The translations under genes and the position numbers were made by a program. 64,000 bases of DNA from an uncultured Duncaniella sp. (GTDB lineage: Bacteria > Bacteroidota > Bacteroidia > Bacteroidales > Muribaculaceae), in contig CAJTJG010000006.1 in the NCBI GenBank assembly GCA_910576785.1, positions 1 to 64,000 on the forward strand, written 5' to 3'. Positions 16,560 through 24,525 of this stretch are shown here, in pieces. The notes beneath the pieces were generated by a model. The model searched no databases, had not been told where the DNA came from, and saw nothing but the letters and a program-made list of their open reading frames with translations. Each line of letters starts with the position of its first letter. Within the stretch, counting starts at the first letter, position 1.

Positions 16560-18098
16560 ATGAAAAAACAAATTTTGACAGCCATCACATTGTTGGGTGT
16601 CTGCATGCATTCGCATGCATTGATCCTCCAGACCAAGGTGGCTCAAGGAGAGATCTCGGGAGTGGAACACAATGGTGCCGCCCTTTACAAACGTATCCCT
16701 TACGCCGAGCCTCCGGTAGGACCGCTGAGATGGAAAGCTCCGGTAACGAAAAAAAACTGGGAGGGAGTGTATCGGTCAGATGAATGGGGTAACCGGCCGC
16801 CTCAGCCTACCGATCCCAACCAAGGAGGAGGCGGACTGCCTATGAGTGAGGACTGCCTGTATCTGAGTGTGACCACTCCGGCCTCCACACCGTCAGAGAA
16901 ACTTCCTGTCTTTGTTATGATCCACGGTGGTGGTTTTTTGACGGGTTCTTATAGCGGCACTCAGGATAGCTTCGTCAAGGAAGGTATAATCTACGTCAGC
17001 ATCGAGTATCGCCTCGGTGCACTCGGTTTCATGTGCCATCCTGCGCTTAACAAAGAATCTGAGCGTGGAATATCGGGCAACTATGGGATCATGGACCAGA
17101 TCATGGCATTACAGTGGATTCACGACAATATCGCTGCTTTCGGAGGAGATCCCGACAAAGTCACTATCGCAGGCGAGTCGGCTGGCGGCATTTCTGTCAG
17201 CATCCTCTGTGGATCGCCCCTGTGCAAGGGCCTGTTCCGGGGCGCCATAAGTGAGAGCGGAAGCTCCTTTTGGCCGGTAGCAGAGTCACGCAACGGCAAT
17301 ACCGGCCTTTGCTCTGTAAATGCCGCTTCAGCCGATGGAGAAGCATTCCAAAGACAGCTCGGCAAGAAGAATATCAAACAAATGCGTGCAATGGACTTCA
17401 AAACCATTGTGGACAGCACAAAAATGGATTGCTTCTGGCCCGTAGTGGACGGTTATGTGATAACTGATGACCAATATAAGCTCTATGAAAAGGGCATCTA
17501 CAACGATGTGAATGTGATAATCGGTTTCAATTCTGACGAAGGCTCCATGTTCTCATGGCCAATGCCTGTTGAAGCATACCGCAATCGCATCGAAGGCATC
17601 TATGGAGACTGGGCTGACCGTATATACCAACTTTATCCGGTGGAAACAGAAACGGATGTGCGTTATGCTCTTGCAGATATTTTCTGTGATGGCTCTTTCG
17701 CGTGGGGCACATACGCCTGGGCCAATCTGCAGAGCCGGACAGGAAAAGGCAAAGTATATATGTACTATTTCGACCAGGACTCTGAAAACACCATCCTCCG
17801 CTCTCCCCGCGGTGGTGCGAGCCATGTGGCCGAGATGCCGTTCATATACGGTTCTGACTTCGGAGGCAAAAGCCGGATGACCCCTGTAGAGCAGCACATG
17901 GAGCAAATCATGTCGCGTTATTGGATCAACTTCACCAAAACCGGCAATCCGAATTCTGATTGTCTCCCGTATTGGACGGAATATGAGCAGGGCAAGAACA
18001 CATTGATGATAATGCGCAATGGATTCTCACTCGGAGAGATGCCCAATCAGAACCGTATGGACTTCTTTGAAGAGTTCTTCAGAAGCAGAAGAAAATAA
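16560..18098 (+). CDS. Secreted type B carboxylesterase
   Basis: A 512-residue alpha/beta hydrolase of the carboxylesterase type B family. A signal peptide (about 1-21, MKKQILTAITLLGVCMHSHA) precedes the catalytic domain. The oxyanion hole HGGGFLTGS is near residue 123. The nucleophile elbow GESAGG places Ser207. The conserved SEDCLYLSV segment follows PPVGPLRW. Such enzymes cleave carboxylic esters; the natural substrate here is unknown, possibly acylated dietary glycans or other esters. No promoter box is obvious in the 43-bp gap after rsgA, so it may share that transcript. Confidence 0.85.
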   Translation: MKKQILTAITLLGVCMHSHALILQTKVAQGEISGVEHNGAALYKRIPYAEPPVGPLRWKAPVTKKNWEGVYRSDEWGNRPPQPTDPNQGGGGLPMSEDCLYLSVTTPASTPSEKLPVFVMIHGGGFLTGSYSGTQDSFVKEGIIYVSIEYRLGALGFMCHPALNKESERGISGNYGIMDQIMALQWIHDNIAAFGGDPDKVTIAGESAGGISVSILCGSPLCKGLFRGAISESGSSFWPVAESRNGNTGLCSVNAASADGEAFQRQLGKKNIKQMRAMDFKTIVDSTKMDCFWPVVDGYVITDDQYKLYEKGIYNDVNVIIGFNSDEGSMFSWPMPVEAYRNRIEGIYGDWADRIYQLYPVETETDVRYALADIFCDGSFAWGTYAWANLQSRTGKGKVYMYYFDQDSENTILRSPRGGASHVAEMPFIYGSDFGGKSRMTPVEQHMEQIMSRYWINFTKTGNPNSDCLPYWTEYEQGKNTLMIMRNGFSLGEMPNQNRMDFFEEFFRSRRK

Positions 18099-18131
18099 GT
18101 GCGATCAGATAGAAAATTCAGAAAAAAGTCG

Positions 18132-18139
18132 TAACTTTG
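18132..18139 (+). promoter_or_regulatory. -7 box of the DUF1846 gene
   Basis: TAACTTTG at 18132-18139, with the ATG at 18149 9 bp downstream. No convincing -33 TTTG is present. Confidence 0.45.
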
Positions 18140-18148
18140 CAACCCGTT

Positions 18149-19633
18149 ATGAAATACGGATTTGACAACGATAAGTATCTGAAGATTCAGTCAGAACACA
18201 TCAAGGACCGCATTGCCAAGTTTGGCAACAAGCTTTATCTCGAGCTTGGCGGAAAACTTTTTGACGATTACCACGCCAGCCGCGTGCTGCCCGGATTCCA
18301 GCCCGACAGCAAGTTGCGTATGCTGAGCCAGCTGTCCGATCATGCCGAGATCGTGATAGTGATCAGCGCACGCGACATCGAGCGAAACAAGGTGCGCAAT
18401 GACCTCGGCATCACCTACGACATGGATGTGCTGCGTCTGCGTGATGAATTTCAGAACAGAGGTTTCTGCGTGAGCTCTGTGGTCATCACCCATTACAACG
18501 GACAGAGCAGTGCCGACGCCTACCGCCTCAAACTCGAGCGCCTCGGCATCAGGACATACTATCATTACACAATCGAGGGGTACCCCAACAATGTGGCGCT
18601 GATCGACTCTGACGAGGGTTTCGGCCGCAATGACTATATCGAGACCACACGTCCGCTTGTCATCGTCACCGCCCCCGGCCCCGGAAGCGGCAAGATGGCC
18701 GTATGCCTCAGTCAGCTTTACAACGAGCATAAGAAAGGTATCGAGGCCGGATATGCCAAATTCGAGACATTCCCCGTATGGAGTCTGCCGCTCAAGCATC
18801 CCGTCAATATCGCCTACGAGGCTGCCACAGCCGACCTCAATGACATCAACATGATTGATCCGTTCCATCTTGAGGCCTACGGTAAGACAGCCATAAACTA
18901 CAACCGCGACATCGAGATATTCCCCGTGCTCAACGCCCTGTTCGAAGGCATATACGGCCATAACCCCTACAAGTCCCCTACCGACATGGGTGTCAACATG
19001 GTGGGATTCTGCATAAGCGATGATGAAGCCTGCTGCAAGGCTTCCAAAAATGAGATCATAGTGAGATACTTCACCGCTCTCAATCGTCTTGCCCAGGGTG
19101 ATTCAAATGACTCCGAGGTCAACAAGATCGCGCTCCTCTTCAACCAGGCCAAGATAGATGTGTCCTATCGCCGTCCGGTCACCGCCGCACGCGAGCGTGC
19201 CGAGAAGAGCGGTGTGCCCTGTTCGGCCATCGAACTCGCCGACGGTACAATCATCACAGCCGAGACGAGCACACTGCTCGGCCCGAGCGCTGCCCTCATA
19301 CTCAACGCCGTGAAGCATCTTGCCGGCATTGACCATGCGGTCAAGCTCATCCCTCAGGAGATGATCGAACCCATACAGTACACCAAGACACAGTATCTGC
19401 AAGGCAATAATCCCCGTCTGCATACCGACGAGGTGCTCGTGGCACTGTCAGTGCTCAGCACACACAACGAAAACTGCCGCCGTGCGCTGTCCGTGCTGCC
19501 GCAGCTCTCAGGATGTCAGGTTCACTCCACAGTGATGCTCGGCGAGGTCGACAGAAAGATCTTCAAGAAACTCGGCGTAGGTCTCAGCTGCGATCCAGCC
19601 AAGAAAATTAAGGCCATACCCACAGGGAAATGA
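18149..19633 (+). CDS. DUF1846 (UPF0371) protein
   Basis: A 494-residue cytoplasmic protein, matching DUF1846 family length. Recognisable segments are the N-terminal KYLKIQSEHIKDRI with GKLFDDYHASRVLPGF, the glycine-rich TAPGPGSGKMA (near residue 175), which resembles a nucleotide-binding loop, and TDMGVNMVGFCISDDEAC in the middle. Family structures are known but no reaction is established. I prefer the ATG at 18149 over one 12 bp upstream because of its distance from the -7 box. It is followed by the hairpin repeat at 19651-19723, shared with the convergent regulator gene. Confidence 0.85.
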   Translation: MKYGFDNDKYLKIQSEHIKDRIAKFGNKLYLELGGKLFDDYHASRVLPGFQPDSKLRMLSQLSDHAEIVIVISARDIERNKVRNDLGITYDMDVLRLRDEFQNRGFCVSSVVITHYNGQSSADAYRLKLERLGIRTYYHYTIEGYPNNVALIDSDEGFGRNDYIETTRPLVIVTAPGPGSGKMAVCLSQLYNEHKKGIEAGYAKFETFPVWSLPLKHPVNIAYEAATADLNDINMIDPFHLEAYGKTAINYNRDIEIFPVLNALFEGIYGHNPYKSPTDMGVNMVGFCISDDEACCKASKNEIIVRYFTALNRLAQGDSNDSEVNKIALLFNQAKIDVSYRRPVTAARERAEKSGVPCSAIELADGTIITAETSTLLGPSAALILNAVKHLAGIDHAVKLIPQEMIEPIQYTKTQYLQGNNPRLHTDEVLVALSVLSTHNENCRRALSVLPQLSGCQVHSTVMLGEVDRKIFKKLGVGLSCDPAKKIKAIPTGK

Positions 19634-19650
19634 GGCACAAATGAGTCTAT

Positions 19651-19723
19651 GTCATAATTGACAGAAGTCCCTATAACGCGTTCCGCATTATAGGGACTTC
19701 TGTCAATATTTCTACACACCGCC
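19651..19723. repeat. Palindromic intergenic repeat, copy 2
   Basis: GTCATAATTGACAGAA (19651-19666) starts the element. The core is a perfect 19-bp inverted repeat, TTGACAGAAGTCCCTATAA (19658-19676) and its complement (19688-19706), with an 11-base loop. The right end reads TATTTCTACACACCGCC (19707-19723), and its last bases encode the final Gly-Gly-Val and stop of the minus-strand regulator. It sits at a convergent junction and probably terminates both genes. Confidence 0.8.
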
Positions 19724-22444
19724 ATGAGCCTTGCGGTAGGCTCCGGGGGTGATGCCGCGCGATGACTTGAAGCATTTGCCGAAATAGTTCATGTCGGAAA
19801 ATCCACAGTCGGCGGCTATCTCCTTGATCGGTTTGGCGGTAGTGGCGAGGAGTGTTGAGGCAAGGGTAAGACGTGTCTCACGTAGAAACTCGGCAGGAGT
19901 CACACCCATGAGAGATTTCATTTTGCGTGTCAGGCCGCTACGGCTCACGGCTACACCAAGGGCCATGTCATCGACTGTAATGGATGAATCTGACAGATGT
20001 TTCTCGATGTAATCCATCACGGCATCCATGAGTTGACGGTCATCATCCGACAGCTGTGGTGATGATGGCGGAGTGTCTGCCACAGTCGTCAACAGTGGTG
20101 CCGGATCAGCTGTCACCGCAGACGCACCATGAGTGGCCCTCGCATCAAGCAGACGCAGGTGCGCGTCAAGCATCTCGCGTTGCTGACGTTTGATTCGGCG
20201 TATGTAGAGCGTGATCCATACCGCTCCGCCAACTATGGCAAACGTCAGTATGACATAGAGCACCTTGGCCCATCCCGTTTCCCAGAACGTGGGCAGGACC
20301 TCGACTGTAATGGTGCGTTCATTCCCGATCCACTGTCCATGCGTATCGGTGGACCGGACAGTGACATTGTACGTCCCCGGCTCGAGATTGGCAAACGTAA
20401 CCGTACGTGACGTCCCCAGCGGGGTCCATTCATCGTCATCCACTCTGAAAGCATAGCACACTGATGCCGCGTCAGCGTAGCATAGAGCCGAGAACCGCAA
20501 GGTGACATCACGCTCGGAAGGACGCAACACCACCCGTCCGCTCCGTGGCGACAGCAGCGAGTCCGGGCGTCCTGCTATCGACACAGCGTTGAATATGAGA
20601 GGAAGGCTGTCAGCCGGAGCGAATGAACCGTCAAACCGTACTCTTGCAGCTCCGTCACATAGCCCAACAAGCCATTCACCATCATCAAGATGCAACGGCA
20701 CGGCATCACTGAAATGCTGGTTGCGGTGCCAGAACGATGCTCCATACACTTTCGTATCTCCCGTTTCCGGGTCAAGCATATACACCTCGTTTCCACTTGT
20801 AACAAGCAGCAGACTGTCACTACCGGCAGGTTGAACCGATAGTGCCACATCAGGATTGACACCGCCCTGTGATCTGTAGCTTCGGAAATCCCAGCTGTCG
20901 GCAATTCCTTCCCGGAGTGAAGTGATCAGGGCTGCTACTCCGTCGCTCTCGGTTGCCACATAGAGGTTGCCATCCATGCCGATGGCTGCATCCATCGTGG
21001 CTATATTGCCCAACGAGTGAGCCCGCCCGGGTTCACTGACGTGAAGTACAAATCTTACAGTATCCTTTTCCAACGACGACGGAATGTTGAAGGCAAGCAG
21101 TCCGCCGGTAGTGGCTGCAACAGCCATAGAGTCGTTTATCATGACTATGCGTCGCACTGACATGGCCTCCTGCGGATAACCTGAGGTTGATGCAATATTC
21201 AAAAAACGTGGATTTTCGTCCGAAGGGGCAGCCACGACATCAATGCCCGTACCCATGGATGCCAACCACAGGCGCCCATGTGAATCAACCGCACCATCGT
21301 AATATGCCCGGCCTGAGGGAGCGCCGGGTTGAGAGGGATCGTTGACATAGTGCCTCACCGCATATCCCTTGCCGTCAGTGCGTGCCGTGAGCATGTAAAG
21401 TCCATCGGGCTTCGTGCCGAGCCATATCTCACCGGGACGCACTTCCGTGATACTGTAGACTGATGCTCCGAATGCCACCGGCTCATGACCCATGGAGCCG
21501 TCCGGTGCAATATGGAGCGGAGACGAGAGATCAGGCCCGCTTACGGTGAGGCATTCCGCATCGCTCCATGACATCCATATACGCCCGTTGCTGTCACGCA
21601 TGGATGTGCGCAGCATCGATTCAGGTTCATGTGTCATCAGAGTGAAGGGGGCGGTGCCGAGTGTCAGACGGTGCAACCCCGCACTGCTGCACAGCCATAT
21701 ATTGCCTTGTGTGTCGGTGGTGGCATACCGCAGCTTCATCCCGACGGCATCAATATGCCCCATGGTGGTGAATGGTCCGTCTGTGCCGGGTGCGCACATC
21801 ACCTCACCATCGCGTGTGACGAGCCACACCGTCCCCGCATCATCACGGCGCAATATCACAAGATCATCTCTGTCATAACCCTTGACATGACCAAGTTTGC
21901 GATTGCCGGTGGAGCGATGCCTTTTCCCTTTGATATTGTCCGTCAGCACAGCTGTCTGCTCCGGCATCGTGTCATCCGACATTATTATATATGTACCGTC
22001 GGCGAGACCGAGCACCACCTCATCATCGGTTGTCACCATCATGTTGTCCACCGGCAGTGCACGGCCGAACTTCTCCTCAAGCCGGGCCTGCGAGTCAAGA
22101 AATGAATAGGTGTTCACGTCGAATCTCAGCACCTTGTGGTCAATACGGCACCACAACATACCATTGAGACCAAGTTTTATGTCACTGATGCGCGATGAAT
22201 AGCGGCGGGTCTCATCATCGATGGGCGGACGTATGCATGTGAACTCATATCCGTCGAACCGGTTCAACCCATTCCATGTTGCCACCCACAGATAGCCGTT
22301 GTCATCCTGTACCACCTGCTTCACAAGCCGCTGCGACAATCCGTCACGCTCATCATAATTGCGTATAGTGCAGAAAGGCACCCCCGCACACATCACGGCA
22401 AGCGGGAAAATGTACATCAACAGTATGAATATGTAGCGTTTCAT
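19712..22444 (-). CDS. Propeller/Y_Y_Y sensor with AraC domain, no kinase
   Basis: A 910-residue membrane regulator built like a hybrid two-component sensor but lacking histidine kinase, ATPase and receiver domains. A signal peptide (about 1-20) leads to two-component-regulator propeller repeats (for example DNGYLWVATWNGLNRFDGYEF) up to about residue 640, then a Y_Y_Y domain, one membrane helix (about 728-750), a Pro/Ala/Thr-rich linker of only about 50 residues and an AraC helix-turn-helix (about 805-905, IKEIAADCGFSDMNYFGKCF). It should sense a glycan fragment in the periplasm and bind DNA from the membrane. Divergence from two pectin enzyme genes suggests it controls them (inference). A 15-bp inverted repeat covers its own promoter. 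Confidence 0.9.
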   Translation of the reverse strand: MKRYIFILLMYIFPLAVMCAGVPFCTIRNYDERDGLSQRLVKQVVQDDNGYLWVATWNGLNRFDGYEFTCIRPPIDDETRRYSSRISDIKLGLNGMLWCRIDHKVLRFDVNTYSFLDSQARLEEKFGRALPVDNMMVTTDDEVVLGLADGTYIIMSDDTMPEQTAVLTDNIKGKRHRSTGNRKLGHVKGYDRDDLVILRRDDAGTVWLVTRDGEVMCAPGTDGPFTTMGHIDAVGMKLRYATTDTQGNIWLCSSAGLHRLTLGTAPFTLMTHEPESMLRTSMRDSNGRIWMSWSDAECLTVSGPDLSSPLHIAPDGSMGHEPVAFGASVYSITEVRPGEIWLGTKPDGLYMLTARTDGKGYAVRHYVNDPSQPGAPSGRAYYDGAVDSHGRLWLASMGTGIDVVAAPSDENPRFLNIASTSGYPQEAMSVRRIVMINDSMAVAATTGGLLAFNIPSSLEKDTVRFVLHVSEPGRAHSLGNIATMDAAIGMDGNLYVATESDGVAALITSLREGIADSWDFRSYRSQGGVNPDVALSVQPAGSDSLLLVTSGNEVYMLDPETGDTKVYGASFWHRNQHFSDAVPLHLDDGEWLVGLCDGAARVRFDGSFAPADSLPLIFNAVSIAGRPDSLLSPRSGRVVLRPSERDVTLRFSALCYADAASVCYAFRVDDDEWTPLGTSRTVTFANLEPGTYNVTVRSTDTHGQWIGNERTITVEVLPTFWETGWAKVLYVILTFAIVGGAVWITLYIRRIKRQQREMLDAHLRLLDARATHGASAVTADPAPLLTTVADTPPSSPQLSDDDRQLMDAVMDYIEKHLSDSSITVDDMALGVAVSRSGLTRKMKSLMGVTPAEFLRETRLTLASTLLATTAKPIKEIAADCGFSDMNYFGKCFKSSRGITPGAYRKAHGGV

Positions 22445-22474
22445 GGCATGACTTCAAGGCTGTTTTTTCAATAA

Positions 22475-22506
22475 CAAAATTAGGTAAAATCCGCTCAAAG
22501 AGCAAA
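22475..22506 (-). promoter_or_regulatory. Promoter of the pectin-locus regulator
   Basis: On the minus strand TTTG (22506-22503), 20 bp, TAATTTTG (22482-22475). The ATG at 22444 is 30 bp downstream. The -33 lies in the loop and the spacer in one arm of the inverted repeat 22483-22523. Confidence 0.7.
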
Positions 22507-22523
22507 TCTGAGCGGATTTTACC
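22483..22523. promoter_or_regulatory. Candidate operator, 15-bp inverted repeat
   Basis: GGTAAAATCCGCTCA (22483-22497) and TGAGCGGATTTTACC (22509-22523) are perfect inverted repeats with an 11-base gap. They sit in the divergent gap between the regulator and the CE12-type gene, directly over the regulator promoter spacer and 45 bp upstream of the -7 box of the enzyme gene. The placement fits an operator for autoregulation and control of the enzymes. A leader hairpin is excluded for the enzymes because it is upstream of their promoter. Confidence 0.6.
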
Positions 22524-22567
22524 ATTGATTTCCTCAAAATCACTACCGTGCATTACGCTCCACGGAC

Positions 22568-22575
22568 TAACTTTG
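22568..22575 (+). promoter_or_regulatory. -7 box of the pectin enzyme operon
   Basis: TAACTTTG at 22568-22575, with the ATG at 22604 28 bp downstream. The -33 position has no TTTG, as expected for a promoter that needs an activator. Confidence 0.55.
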
Positions 22576-22603
22576 CGATACAATTCGATAACCTGAAAAT
22601 ATC

Positions 22604-24511
22604 ATGAAAAAGTTCCTACCTGCGCTTCTGGCGTCAGCCCTGTCGATGGGCACGCTTAACGCCGATGCGAAAAAGATCCACACCATCGGTGACAGCACCA
22701 TGGCCAATTATGATGAATCGGCAACCGTGACACGAGGATGGTGCCAGTACCTGCAACAGTTTCTTGACGGCATCGAGGTGAACAACCGCGGCAAAAGCGG
22801 CGCCTCGAGCAAAAGTTTCTACAAGGAGGCCGCATTCTGGACCTCGGTCAAAAAACAGATGGAGCCCGGTGACTATGTGCTCATACAGTTCGCTCACAAC
22901 GATGAGAAGAACGGCGGCATGGATGGAGACGAGGTCAAAGCCTACTACCAGTCAATCGGCGAGAATGCCAAGGCTGAAGCCACCGACTACCGCGGCACCC
23001 ACCCCTCCACTACCTACAAGGATTATCTGCGTAAATATGTAGAGGAGACACGTGAGGCCGGATGCACCCCCATTCTGGTAGGATCAATATGTCGCATGTA
23101 CTTCTCCAACGGTACCATACGCCGCAACGGGCGCCATGATCTCGGCGACAATTTCTCCAAACTCACGTCCACAGGCGTGGTGGAGAAACAAAGTGTGCCT
23201 GAGAGTGACAACTCTATGGACTATGTCTATCAGATGAAGGAAGTGGCCACGGAACTGAACGTCCCGTTCGTGGATCTCACCACCGGCACGGCTGACCTCT
23301 ATCTGAGCTACGGCGACAAGGATTGCCACGATATTCTCGGCGATGGTGACGGCTCCACCCACCTGAGTGCCACAGGTGCGGCTCTGATAGCCCGCAAGTT
23401 CGTGAGCATGTGCAAGGAGCAGGGACTGCTGGCCGAATATGCCCACCTGACAAGCGACCTTGGCGTAACCCCGGCCGAAGGTGATCTCGGACAGGCCTAC
23501 ATCGGACAGGCGCTCACAAAGGAGTTCATGGTGACCGGCTTTGATCTCGCCCCCGCATCAGGCAATGTGACTGTGACCGCCACTGATGGCATCACCCTGT
23601 CAGCCGACGGTAGCGAGTGGGCATCGACACTAAAATTGCCCTACGATGGCGGGACACTGATACAGCGGTTCAACGTGCGTGCCACACTTGCCGAGGAGGG
23701 CACACTCACCGGCACTGTCAGCATCCAGGCCGGCGAAAAACGTGCGGATATCCCCGTCACAGCCACGGCCATCAACCTGAGCGGAAGCACAGAGGCATCG
23801 GTGTACTGGCGTCTTGAAAAGGATGACTCATATGTGGCTCAAGGCCCTCTGACAGTCATACCGGAGTCCCATCACGGCATGTATGTGCAGCGTTACGCCA
23901 ATCCCAATGCCAATACCGTATGGCCTGAAGGCACCGGATTCGATGCCTCGCGCAAGACACAGCGGAATCTCATAATCGGTGACGTATGGCCTGACGGCGA
24001 GATTGACGAAGTGTCGACCCGCTACATAGAATTCGGCGTCACAGCCATGCCGAACACAACTTTCAATATTGATGAGATCGGCTACTATATGTGTGGCGCC
24101 GGTGGCGGATGGATGTGTGTGAAGGTATACTATTCCACCGAGGATGACTTTTCAAATCCGGTGAACATATATGAAAAGAAAAAAATGCCGGCCAACACGA
24201 TGCTCGACGGCAAGGTGAATCCCGTTATAAAGCTTGATGCCGGCAAATCGCTCCGGCTCAGGTTCTATCCATGGCTTGACCGCACTGCTAACGGCAAGAC
24301 ATTCTGCCTGTCGGATGTGAAAATACACGGCTATGTGACATCCGCGGGTGAGTCATCCATAACAGATGTAATCGCCGGCACCGAAGTGACAGGCAGCACA
24401 TTCTACACCCTCCAGGGCATGCAGGTGGCTAATCCGGCAAAAGGTTCACTCTACATAACACGTACCACCTATAGCGACGGGTCGGTCAAAACCTCGAAAC
24501 AATTATTCTGA
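22604..24511 (+). CDS. CE12-like rhamnogalacturonan acetylesterase
   Basis: A 635-residue secreted SGNH hydrolase expected to remove acetyl groups from pectin. A signal peptide (about 1-22) is followed by the catalytic domain: block I GDST with Ser31, NRGKSGASS, QFAHND with Asn99, and a block V DGSTH (249-253) carrying His253. The C-terminal half holds strand-rich accessory domains. The protein ends with a Bacteroidetes sorting-type domain (YTLQGMQVANPAKGSLYIT), which points to type IX secretion. It is first in an operon with the pectin methylesterase, 14 bp before it. The block V spacing is one residue longer than the usual DxxH. Confidence 0.85.
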   Translation: MKKFLPALLASALSMGTLNADAKKIHTIGDSTMANYDESATVTRGWCQYLQQFLDGIEVNNRGKSGASSKSFYKEAAFWTSVKKQMEPGDYVLIQFAHNDEKNGGMDGDEVKAYYQSIGENAKAEATDYRGTHPSTTYKDYLRKYVEETREAGCTPILVGSICRMYFSNGTIRRNGRHDLGDNFSKLTSTGVVEKQSVPESDNSMDYVYQMKEVATELNVPFVDLTTGTADLYLSYGDKDCHDILGDGDGSTHLSATGAALIARKFVSMCKEQGLLAEYAHLTSDLGVTPAEGDLGQAYIGQALTKEFMVTGFDLAPASGNVTVTATDGITLSADGSEWASTLKLPYDGGTLIQRFNVRATLAEEGTLTGTVSIQAGEKRADIPVTATAINLSGSTEASVYWRLEKDDSYVAQGPLTVIPESHHGMYVQRYANPNANTVWPEGTGFDASRKTQRNLIIGDVWPDGEIDEVSTRYIEFGVTAMPNTTFNIDEIGYYMCGAGGGWMCVKVYYSTEDDFSNPVNIYEKKKMPANTMLDGKVNPVIKLDAGKSLRLRFYPWLDRTANGKTFCLSDVKIHGYVTSAGESSITDVIAGTEVTGSTFYTLQGMQVANPAKGSLYITRTTYSDGSVKTSKQLF

Positions 24512-24525
24512 TACCATTATATATT

